A stretch of DNA of 6,149 nt from an uncultured Coriobacteriia bacterium (GTDB lineage Bacteria; Actinomycetota; Coriobacteriia; Coriobacteriales; QAMH01). The notes beneath the pieces were generated by a model. The model searched no databases. It had not been told where the DNA came from and was given only the letters and a program-made list of their open reading frames with translations. Made by a program: the position numbers and the translations under genes. Below are positions 1 to 5,555 of this stretch, piece by piece; position 1 is the first letter of the stretch; the number at the start of each line of letters is the position of its first letter. The stretch covers positions 1 to 6,149 of the forward strand of contig CABURF010000079.1 of NCBI GenBank assembly GCA_902493755.1, in the 5' to 3' direction.

Positions 1-1
1 G

Positions 2-343
2 CCCGTCATCTCCATCTCGGCCAAGACCGGTCGCTCGGTTCATCGCATCTGGGATGCCATCAACACCGTCTACCAGAACTACTCGTGCCACATCCCGACC
101 AATCAGCTCAATGCGCTGCTCACCCAGCTGCGCGACTTCGGTCATACCATCGTGAAGGGCAGCAAGCGCCTGCGCCTCAATTACGTGACGCAAGCTGCGA
201 CCCAGCCACCCGTGTTCACGTTTTTCGCGAACTTTCCGGAGATTATCGACGACACCTATCGTCGCTATCTTGAGAATCGCCTGCGCGAGAACTTCGATCT
301 TGTCGGAACGCCCGTGCGTATCAAGTTCAAGAGGAAGAACTAG
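2..343 (+). CDS. der: Ribosome biogenesis GTPase Der (EngA), C-terminal fragment
   Basis: This is the last 113 codons of Der, a tandem-GTPase protein that acts in maturation of the 50S ribosomal subunit. The frame is open from the left edge, base 1 being the last base of a split codon, and ends at TAG 341-343. The fragment begins with the G5 motif of the second GTPase domain (SAKTG, fragment residues 6-10). The rest is the KH-like C-terminal domain that contacts rRNA and packs between the GTPase domains. Its hallmarks are IPTNQLN (about residues 31-37), LNYVTQ then PPVFTFFANFPE (about 60-80), and YRRYLENRLRE followed by GTPVRIKFKRKN at the end. The basic tail is typical of the family. Both GTPase P-loops lie upstream of the window. 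The plsY start follows after 2 nt, and the last codons of der contain the plsY Shine-Dalgarno site. Identification is secure from the KH-like domain alone. Confidence 0.95.
   Translation, partial: PVISISAKTGRSVHRIWDAINTVYQNYSCHIPTNQLNALLTQLRDFGHTIVKGSKRLRLNYVTQAATQPPVFTFFANFPEIIDDTYRRYLENRLRENFDLVGTPVRIKFKRKN
331..337 (+). promoter_or_regulatory. Ribosome binding site of plsY inside the end of der
   Basis: GAGGAAG lies 8 nt before the plsY ATG at 346, within the codons for the basic Der tail. This is good Shine-Dalgarno spacing. It supports the ATG start and implies that ribosomes finishing der can reload directly onto plsY. Confidence 0.7.
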
Positions 344-345
344 TC

Positions 346-1044
346 ATGTCTCCCATCATCCTGCTCGATTTCCTCCTCGTGGCCGTCGTGTCCTTCCTGG
401 TGGGAAGCGTTCCCTTCGGCGTGCTCATCGCCAAGGCTCTCTATCATTCCGACCCGCGTTCGGGTGGCTCGCGGTCCATCGGTGCGACGAACATGAGCCG
501 CCTCTTTGGCTGGAAGGCCTTCGTCATCACCTTTTTGGCCGATGCGAGCAAGGGAGCGATTGCCGTCGTGTTCGCGCGCATCGTCGCCGGTCTCATGCCC
601 TTTGACGCGATGTGGCAGCTCGACCTGCTCATCGTGCTTGCCGTTCTCTTCTCCATTGTCGGCCACGTCTTCTGTCCGTGGCTCGGCTTCAAGGGAGGCA
701 AGGGCATTTCCACGGGTTTTGGCTCCATACTCGTGGCCTATCCCTTCGTCGCCTTATGTCTGCTCGCGACCTTCCTCGTCGTCGTGGGAATTAGCAAGCG
801 CGTCTCGGCCGGCTCCATCTGCGCGGCCATCAGCCTTCCCATCTGGTCATTCCTCTTCTACGGAGGCAATGTTCCGCTGCTCATCGTCAGCATCATCATT
901 GCGATTGCCGTCGTCTTCGCGCACCGTAGCAACATCCAGCGTATGATGAACGGCACCGAGCCCAAGTTCTCCTTCAAGTCCAAAGGTGAAAAGACCGCCG
1001 TAGATGAAGAGGAGCTGGATAAAGAGCTCGAGGAAGAGCTGTGA
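346..1044 (+). CDS. plsY: Acyl-phosphate:glycerol-3-phosphate acyltransferase PlsY
   Basis: PlsY is the membrane enzyme that transfers an acyl group from acyl-phosphate (made by PlsX) to position 1 of glycerol-3-phosphate, giving lysophosphatidic acid, the first step of phospholipid synthesis. The protein has 232 residues and several hydrophobic segments (roughly 5-29, 57-81, 92-109, 126-149, 156-172 and 177-193). Three family motifs are visible: motif 1 around 41-52 (GSRSIGATN, then R52), the glycine-rich motif 2 at 106-123 (GHVFCPWLGFKGGKGIST), and motif 3 at 193-207 (HRSNIQRMMNGTEPK). The Ser and Arg of motif 1 known to matter in the family appear as S42 and R52. The usual GSGN, however, reads GSRS, so R43 and S44 replace Gly and Asn. 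After motif 3 comes a strongly acidic tail (about 218-232, mostly Glu, Asp and Leu) longer than in many homologues. The ATG at 346 has a good ribosome binding site. The stop TGA overlaps the gpsA start by 1 nt, matching the shared use of glycerol-3-phosphate. Confidence 0.95.
   Translation: MSPIILLDFLLVAVVSFLVGSVPFGVLIAKALYHSDPRSGGSRSIGATNMSRLFGWKAFVITFLADASKGAIAVVFARIVAGLMPFDAMWQLDLLIVLAVLFSIVGHVFCPWLGFKGGKGISTGFGSILVAYPFVALCLLATFLVVVGISKRVSAGSICAAISLPIWSFLFYGGNVPLLIVSIIIAIAVVFAHRSNIQRMMNGTEPKFSFKSKGEKTAVDEEELDKELEEEL
1030..1036 (+). promoter_or_regulatory. Ribosome binding site that selects the gpsA start
   Basis: GAGGAAG lies 7 nt before the ATG at 1044, inside the acidic tail codons of plsY. 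A GTG at 1041 is also in frame but would have only 4 nt of spacing. The ATG, which overlaps the plsY stop as TGATG, is therefore preferred. Confidence 0.65.
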
Positions 1045-2039
1045 TGGAAAACGTCGCGATTATCGGTTCGGGCACGTGGGGAACGGCCATTGCCCACCTC
1101 ATCGCCGGCAAGGGCATTGCGGTGAGGATGTGGACGCGTAGTGCCGATGTGGCCGATGCCATCAATGCGACCCATCGCAATCCGCGCCATCTGCCCGACG
1201 TCGAACTCACTGGCGTGACGGCGAGCGCTTCGTTCGAGGAGTCGCTTCGCGACATTGATGCCGCCATCTTCGTGTGCCCCTCGTCGTACCTGCGTTCCAT
1301 CGCCTCGTCGTGCGCGCCCTTCATCGCCTCCGACCTGCCCGTCATCGTCTTGACGAAGGGCATCGAGGCACAGACGGGCTTTACGATGGTCGAGCTTCTC
1401 GAAGACGTGCTCGGCAACTCGTCGCGCATCGCCTGCCTTTCCGGCCCCAACCATGCCGAGGAAGTCTCGCGCGGTCTGCCGGCTGCCACGGTAGTCGCTT
1501 CATCCGACGAAGCATGCTCCCTCTACTTCCAAGATCTCTTCAATACCTCGACGTTTCGTGTATATACCACCTCCGATGTGACGGGCGTGGAGCTTTGTGC
1601 TGCCTCGAAGAATGTCATTGCCATCGCGAATGGCATGAGCGTGGCCATGCAGTTGGGCGATAACGCGTCGGCATCTCTCATGACACGCGGCCTTGCCGAG
1701 GTAACACGCCTTGTCGTCGCGCTCGGTGGCGACGCGCGCACTTGTTTGGGCCTTGCTGGTGTGGGTGACCTGATCGCGACTTGTTCCTCGGAGCACTCTC
1801 GCAATCGCGCGCTTGGCACCTTTCTCGTCGAAGGAGGCACGCTTGCGGCTTTCGAGGAGAAGATGCAGATGGTCGCCGAGGGTGCCGTTGCCTGTAGGAC
1901 CGTGACTGAGCTTGCGCGCCAGCATGATGTTGAGATGCCCATTGCCGAGGCCGTGCGGCAAGTGCTCTGGGAAGGACGCGATCCGCATGAGATAATCGAG
2001 ACGCTTTTCGAGCGTCCCGTGAAGGCGGAACAGGAATGA
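1044..2039 (+). CDS. gpsA: NAD(P)H-dependent glycerol-3-phosphate dehydrogenase GpsA
   Basis: GpsA is a cytosolic enzyme that reduces dihydroxyacetone phosphate to sn-glycerol-3-phosphate, the backbone of phospholipids and the substrate of PlsY encoded just upstream. With the ATG at 1044 the product has 331 residues, the normal length. The N-terminal Rossmann fold opens with VAIIGSGTWGTA (residues 4-15), the dinucleotide-binding loop. LTKGIE (103-108) carries the conserved K105. LSGPNHAEEV (132-141) is the family signature. The catalytic lysine is K189 in ASKNVIAIANG. The C-terminal helical domain has GLAGVGDLIATC (236-247) followed by SRNR (252-255), the phosphate-binding region around the conserved Arg. 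Every key residue I can name is present, so the enzyme should be active. The alternative start GTG 1041 would add one residue. The TGATG junction implies translational coupling with plsY. The stop is 14 nt from rpe. Confidence 0.97.
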   Translation: MENVAIIGSGTWGTAIAHLIAGKGIAVRMWTRSADVADAINATHRNPRHLPDVELTGVTASASFEESLRDIDAAIFVCPSSYLRSIASSCAPFIASDLPVIVLTKGIEAQTGFTMVELLEDVLGNSSRIACLSGPNHAEEVSRGLPAATVVASSDEACSLYFQDLFNTSTFRVYTTSDVTGVELCAASKNVIAIANGMSVAMQLGDNASASLMTRGLAEVTRLVVALGGDARTCLGLAGVGDLIATCSSEHSRNRALGTFLVEGGTLAAFEEKMQMVAEGAVACRTVTELARQHDVEMPIAEAVRQVLWEGRDPHEIIETLFERPVKAEQE

Positions 2040-2044
2040 AGGGA
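2039..2044 (+). promoter_or_regulatory. Ribosome binding site of rpe
   Basis: AAGGGA starts on the last base of the gpsA stop codon and lies 9 nt before the rpe ATG at 2054. It is the only purine-rich block in the 14-nt gap and supports that start. Confidence 0.55.
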
Positions 2045-2053
2045 TAGGCACCC

Positions 2054-2716
2054 ATGTTCACGGACATCCAGATTGCGCCATCCATTTTGAGCGCCGATTT
2101 CGCTAATCTCGAACGTGATGTGCGCATGATTTCCGAGGCAGGTGCCGATTGGATACACGTCGACGTGATGGATGGCCACTTCGTTCCCAACCTCACCATT
2201 GGTCCCGCACATGTCAAGATGCTCAAGCGCGTGACGGACGTACCGCTCGACGTGCATCTGATGATTGACAATCCCGAGGTGCAGGTGCCCTGGTACATTG
2301 ACGCGGGAGCCGATTCCGTAACTGTCCATGTCGAGGCATGCGATGATGCCGCGGCCATGCTCCGCACGATTCGCGATGCCGGCGTGAAGGCGGGTATCTC
2401 GCTCAATCCCGAGACGGATGCATCCGCGCTCGCGGGTTTGCTCGGACTTGTCGACATGGTGCTCGTGATGAGCGTACATCCCGGCTTCGGTGGCCAGTCC
2501 TTCATCGAGAACTCGCCTGCCAAGATCGCGGCAATTGTCGAGATGTGCAAGGCCGAAGGTGCTGCCCCGCTCATCGAGGTCGATGGGGGCATTGGCGCCG
2601 TGACGGCATCGCTCGTGAGCGCCGTGGGTGCAGATGTGCTCGTCGCCGGCAGCGCCATCTTCTGCGCTGATGACCCGGCAGTGGCATTGAGGGACATACG
2701 CGATGCCTGCCGTTAA
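2054..2716 (+). CDS. rpe: Ribulose-phosphate 3-epimerase
   Basis: Rpe interconverts ribulose-5-phosphate and xylulose-5-phosphate in the pentose phosphate pathway. It is a cytosolic TIM-barrel enzyme, and at 220 residues this one has the usual length. The N-terminus has the family signature IAPSILSADFANL (7-19). WIHVDVMDGHFVPN (33-46) carries the metal ligands H35 and D37, D37 being the catalytic acid/base. DVHLM (66-70) gives the third ligand, H68. The second catalytic aspartate is D177 in LIEVDGGI. The phosphate-binding loops are MSVHPGFGGQSF (139-150) and VAGSAIF (197-203). In the first loop, His142 stands where Asn is more usual (MSVNPGFGGQ). That position varies in the family, and I would not infer loss of activity. 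The gene lies 14 nt after gpsA, and its last 14 nt, including the stop, overlap the next gene. Rpe has no obvious biochemical link to its neighbours beyond central carbon metabolism. Confidence 0.97.
   Translation: MFTDIQIAPSILSADFANLERDVRMISEAGADWIHVDVMDGHFVPNLTIGPAHVKMLKRVTDVPLDVHLMIDNPEVQVPWYIDAGADSVTVHVEACDDAAAMLRTIRDAGVKAGISLNPETDASALAGLLGLVDMVLVMSVHPGFGGQSFIENSPAKIAAIVEMCKAEGAAPLIEVDGGIGAVTASLVSAVGADVLVAGSAIFCADDPAVALRDIRDACR
2689..2694 (+). promoter_or_regulatory. Ribosome binding site of the cysteine desulfurase gene inside rpe
   Basis: GAGGGA lies 8 nt before the ATG at 2703, within the rpe coding sequence. It supports the start that overlaps the end of rpe by 14 nt in a different frame. 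Confidence 0.6.
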
Positions 2717-3869
2717 CGCTTCCCGCGTCTACCTCGATTATGCTGCGACGGCACCCTTCGATACGCGCTTGTGCGAGGTGCTGCAGAACGCATCCTGGGC
2801 TAATGCGAATGCGCTGTATACCGAGGGTCGTGAAGCAGCTACGCAGCTACGTGATGCACGCGCCCGTATAGCCCGTGCGCTCGGAGCGCATGCGCCCTCC
2901 GAGATCATTTTCACTTCGGGTGGCTCCGAGGCTGACAACATGGCTATCAAGGGGCTTGCAAAACCTGTTACAGGAGCTGCGCATACGCACGTCATTGTCT
3001 CGGCAATCGAGCATCATGCGGTGCTTAACGCAGCCGATGCGCTCAAATCCGCTGGTTACAAGGTCGACCGGCTCATGCCAGACGCCAATGGCGTCATAGA
3101 CCCTACCGCACTCGAGGGTTTGCTTGCGGCAATCGAGGATGCGGGCGATGCGTCCTGCCTCGTCTGCGTCCAGGCAGTTAACAACGAACTCGGCACGATT
3201 CAACCCATCACGCAGCTTGCGCGCGTTGCGCATGAACACGATGCCCTCTTCTTTTGCGATGCCGTCCAGGCACTCGGAAAGCTATCTCTCGACCTCGAGG
3301 CAAGCGATGTGGATGCCTGTGCGTTTTCGGCTCATAAGATCGGCGCTCCCAAGGGTATCGGCGCGCTTTATCTGCGACGCGGCAGACGCATCGCGCCACT
3401 TATTCACGGGGGAGGCCAGGAGGCGGGCATGCGTAGCGGCACGTCCAACGTTCCAGGTGCCTGCGCTTTTGCCCAGGCGGTCGAGTATGCCGTCGCGGAG
3501 CGTGAGGAAACGTGGAACCATGCAAGCACGCTGAGGTCTCGACTGCTCGACGCCATTGGGAATGGCGGATACGCCCATGGCATCACGGTCACACTCGATG
3601 CCGATGCGCCTGTCGTGCCACATATCCTTTCTCTGCATGTGAAGGGGCTCGAGGGCGAGACGGTCGTGCTGCGCTGCGATAATGCGGGCTTCGCAATATC
3701 ATCAGGCTCCGCCTGTTCGTCTTCATCGCTCGATCCAAGCCACGTGTTAAGCGCCATGGGCTTGTCCCGCGATGACGCTTTGGGTGGCATACGCCTTTCC
3801 TTTGGCAGGGAGACAAGCGTGGAGGACATCGACCGCTTCGTCGAGGCACTGCCCGAGGTACTCAGATGA
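2703..3869 (+). CDS. Cysteine desulfurase, class I (IscS/NifS-like)
   Basis: This pyridoxal-phosphate enzyme removes sulfur from L-cysteine, giving alanine and an enzyme persulfide that is passed to Fe-S cluster scaffolds or tRNA-thiolation enzymes. The 388-residue product has the usual length. The N-terminal strand YLDYAATAP (10-18) is the family opening. TSGGSEADNMAIKG (71-84) binds the cofactor phosphate. H104 in IEHHAVL stacks on the PLP ring. D186 and Q189 in CDAVQALGK contact PLP, and K212 in SAHKIGAPKG forms the Schiff base. GGGQEAGMRSGTSN (236-249) is the substrate and phosphate loop. C338 in SSGSACSSSSLDPSHVL is the persulfide cysteine in a class I-type loop, and R364 in IRLSFG should bind the substrate carboxylate. 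All catalytic residues are present. The start overlaps rpe by 14 nt and the stop overlaps the next gene as ATGA. No iscU, sufU, iscR or mnmA is visible, so I do not assign iscS or nifS. Confidence 0.94.
   Translation: MPAVNASRVYLDYAATAPFDTRLCEVLQNASWANANALYTEGREAATQLRDARARIARALGAHAPSEIIFTSGGSEADNMAIKGLAKPVTGAAHTHVIVSAIEHHAVLNAADALKSAGYKVDRLMPDANGVIDPTALEGLLAAIEDAGDASCLVCVQAVNNELGTIQPITQLARVAHEHDALFFCDAVQALGKLSLDLEASDVDACAFSAHKIGAPKGIGALYLRRGRRIAPLIHGGGQEAGMRSGTSNVPGACAFAQAVEYAVAEREETWNHASTLRSRLLDAIGNGGYAHGITVTLDADAPVVPHILSLHVKGLEGETVVLRCDNAGFAISSGSACSSSSLDPSHVLSAMGLSRDDALGGIRLSFGRETSVEDIDRFVEALPEVLR
3855..3860 (+). promoter_or_regulatory. Ribosome binding site of the PHP phosphatase gene
   Basis: GAGGTA lies 5 nt before the ATG at 3866, inside the end of the cysteine desulfurase gene. 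It is a modest match. The ATGA stop-start overlap suggests that termination-reinitiation also contributes. Confidence 0.45.
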
Positions 3870-4696
3870 CGCGCATATGCGAACGCATAGACTGTCACTC
3901 GCATTCGGCATATTCTGGGCACGGCTCGGGTTCCATTGCCGACATGGTGAGGCGGGCCGATGATCTGGGTCTATCGACCTTCGCCCAGACCGAGCACCTG
4001 GTGCTTCCCGAGGGGATGGATCCGCAGTTCGAGACCTCCATGTCTTCGCAGACCATGAAACGCTATATCGAGGAGATTCATGAGCAACGCGAGCGTCTTG
4101 CGTATGCGGAAAGCTCCTTGCAGCTCATTTGCGGTGTCGAAGCTGATTGGTTGCCCGGACGTAGCGACGAGCTCACCGAACTTTGCGAGCCTTTCGAATA
4201 CGTGCTCGGTTCGGTTCATTTCATCGATAACCGGCCCATTGATGATTCACGTGATCTGAGTATATGGGATGAATATGGCATTGACGGCCTGTGGCGCGCA
4301 TATTTCAAGACGTGGCTCGACATGGCCGCGCATCCCGGTCCCATCACCTGCTTCTCGCATCCCGACTTGCCCAAGAAGTATGGCTGGCGCCCAAGTTTCG
4401 ATGCGAGAGAGTACAATTACGAGATGGCAATAGCCGCTGCGCGTGCAGGGCGCATGATCGAGGTAAACACCGCCGGCCTGCGCAATGATGCGCGTGAGAT
4501 GTATCCTGCGCTCGAGATGCTTCGTTCGTTTCATGACGCGGGCGTGGAGTGCACGATTGGCAGCGATGCGCACGCACCGCAAGACGTGGCGGCAAATCTC
4601 GACGATGCCGTTGCGCTCATGAGTAGGGCGGGGTATGGGTTCGTGACGATTCCGACGCCCGATGGCGACAGGCGGCATGTGACGATTGAGGACTAG
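3866..4696 (+). CDS. PHP-family phosphoesterase, histidinol-phosphatase-like (HisJ/HisK type)
   Basis: This is a metal-dependent phosphoesterase of the PHP superfamily, closest by eye to the histidinol-phosphate phosphatases that remove phosphate in the penultimate step of histidine synthesis. The 276-residue product is the normal length for that group. The PHP metal ligands appear in order: H11 and H13 in IDCHSHSAYSGHGS, H44 in QTEHLVLP, E92 in GVEADWLPG, H118 in GSVHF, H165 in FSHPDLPKKYG, and D234 with H236 in GSDAHAP. A mixed His/Asp/Glu set of this kind normally binds a multinuclear metal centre. There is no signal peptide or membrane segment. The gene overlaps the cysteine desulfurase gene by 4 nt, and no other histidine gene is visible, so the substrate may be histidinol phosphate or another small phosphomonoester. 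Fold and catalytic class are secure. The exact substrate is an inference, so I give no gene symbol. Confidence 0.85.
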   Translation: MTRICERIDCHSHSAYSGHGSGSIADMVRRADDLGLSTFAQTEHLVLPEGMDPQFETSMSSQTMKRYIEEIHEQRERLAYAESSLQLICGVEADWLPGRSDELTELCEPFEYVLGSVHFIDNRPIDDSRDLSIWDEYGIDGLWRAYFKTWLDMAAHPGPITCFSHPDLPKKYGWRPSFDAREYNYEMAIAAARAGRMIEVNTAGLRNDAREMYPALEMLRSFHDAGVECTIGSDAHAPQDVAANLDDAVALMSRAGYGFVTIPTPDGDRRHVTIED

Positions 4697-4699
4697 GGA
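4695..4699 (+). promoter_or_regulatory. Ribosome binding site that selects the NIF3 start
   Basis: AGGGA overlaps the stop codon of the phosphatase gene and lies 7 nt before the ATG at 4707. In-frame TTG 4686 and GTG 4701 are also possible starts. GTG 4701 would leave a 1-nt spacer and TTG 4686 lies upstream of this site, so ATG 4707 is preferred. Confidence 0.6.
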
Positions 4700-4706
4700 C
4701 GTGAAC

Positions 4707-5540
4707 ATGACTGCTCCAGAGACAATTGGCGAGCTCGAGAACAAGCTTTTTGCGGCTTTTCCGCGTGAGGATGCGGAAAGCTGGGATCAGCCGGGACTTG
4801 CCGTGGGCGATCGCACGCATCGCATCGGCAAGGTCGCCGTCGCGCTCGACATGAGCGTCGCGAACGTGATTGCTGCATCCGAAGCCGGATGCAATGTGCT
4901 CGTGACGCATCATCCCCCCTACATAAAGGCAGGTCCTAACGAGTTTGGGCCCGAGAGCCAGGCGGTCACGCCGGGGCCAGGTCGCATGATCTATGAGGCC
5001 ATCGAGCGTGATGTGGCGACGATTGCCATGCACACGAACGCAGATCGTGCCATTGCAACACGCGAGCGCTTCGCGACCATCATGGGCTGCTCGTGTCTGG
5101 GCAACTGCGAAACGATCCTTGATCCGCGCTGCTGCGTGCAGGACAAGGGCTTTGGCGCTCTTCTCATTCCGGATTGGGATACGAATCCGACGCTTGGCGT
5201 TGTCGCCGAGCTCGTGGCGCGCAACTTCGATTGCCATCCTCGCGTCTGGGGTGATCCAGAGCGTCTGATTAATCGTATCGCCTTCTTGAATGGCTCCTGG
5301 AGTGATTCCGAGCTCTACGAACGATGCGTCGTTGCCGGTATCGACTGCATGATCGTCGGAGAGACGCGTTATCATCTATGCGTTGATGCACAACCTTATC
5401 TCTCGGTTATCGAACTTGGCCACGATTGCTCGGAGCTTCCCATAGTCGATGTGCTCATTGACGCTTTGCTTGCATGTGGCATAGTTCGAGACGATATCGT
5501 TGACCTGCGAGGGTCTCACCGTAATTGGTGGGCGGCGTGA
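4707..5540 (+). CDS. NIF3/DUF34-family dinuclear metal-binding protein
   Basis: This belongs to the widespread NIF3 (DUF34, YbgI/YqfO-like) family, whose members form toroidal hexamers around two-metal sites. It is often labelled GTP cyclohydrolase I type 2, but the cellular function is not settled. From ATG 4707 the product has 277 residues, fitting the short form without the PII-like insert of YqfO. Signatures are ESWDQPGLAVG (24-34), LVTHHPPY (65-72) with metal ligands H68 and H69, AMHTNAD (107-113) with H109 and D113, VGETRYH (217-223), and IELGHDCSELP (235-245) with H239 and E243. The last motif reads GHDCSE where GHYATE is usual, but both ligands are kept. The protein is unusually rich in cysteine, with 12 in 277 residues, including C128-x-C130-x3-C134 and the pair C142-C143. 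It lies 10 nt after the phosphatase gene and 15 nt before a zinc-ribbon coiled-coil gene, a known neighbour of NIF3 genes. Confidence 0.9.
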   Translation: MTAPETIGELENKLFAAFPREDAESWDQPGLAVGDRTHRIGKVAVALDMSVANVIAASEAGCNVLVTHHPPYIKAGPNEFGPESQAVTPGPGRMIYEAIERDVATIAMHTNADRAIATRERFATIMGCSCLGNCETILDPRCCVQDKGFGALLIPDWDTNPTLGVVAELVARNFDCHPRVWGDPERLINRIAFLNGSWSDSELYERCVVAGIDCMIVGETRYHLCVDAQPYLSVIELGHDCSELPIVDVLIDALLACGIVRDDIVDLRGSHRNWWAA

Positions 5541-5541
5541 G

Positions 5542-5547
5542 AAGGAG
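5542..5547 (+). promoter_or_regulatory. Strong ribosome binding site of the zinc-ribbon coiled-coil gene
   Basis: AAGGAG lies 8 nt before the ATG at 5556. It is the best Shine-Dalgarno match in the window and the only one lying wholly in an intergenic gap, so this gene may be translated well independently of its neighbours. Confidence 0.75.
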
Positions 5548-5555
5548 ATTGATCC

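Noticed and set aside
858..1489. Minus-strand open frames across the plsY-gpsA junction, one with a serine run.
   Set aside because: The serine run is the reverse reading of the Glu-rich codons of the PlsY tail. There is no independent sign of coding.
2040..2053. Possible internal promoter between gpsA and rpe.
   Set aside because: The gap is 14 nt and contains only a ribosome binding site. I found no convincing paired -35 and -10 elements at the end of gpsA.
1523..2697. Two long overlapping open frames on the minus strand (1523-2479 and 1678-2697) opposite gpsA and rpe.
   Set aside because: They lie opposite two clearly functional genes, their translations show no recognisable domain, and they resemble the low-complexity products expected when GC-biased third positions suppress stops on the opposite strand.
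4686..4706. Upstream TTG (4686) or GTG (4701) as the NIF3 start.
   Set aside because: The AGGGA site is correctly spaced only for ATG 4707, and the extra residues do not extend a known motif.
4874..4893. Perfect 7-bp inverted repeat TGCATCC / GGATGCA with a 6-nt loop.
   Set aside because: It lies inside the conserved NIF3 coding region, has no T-run after it, and is short enough to arise by chance. I do not call it a terminator or operator.
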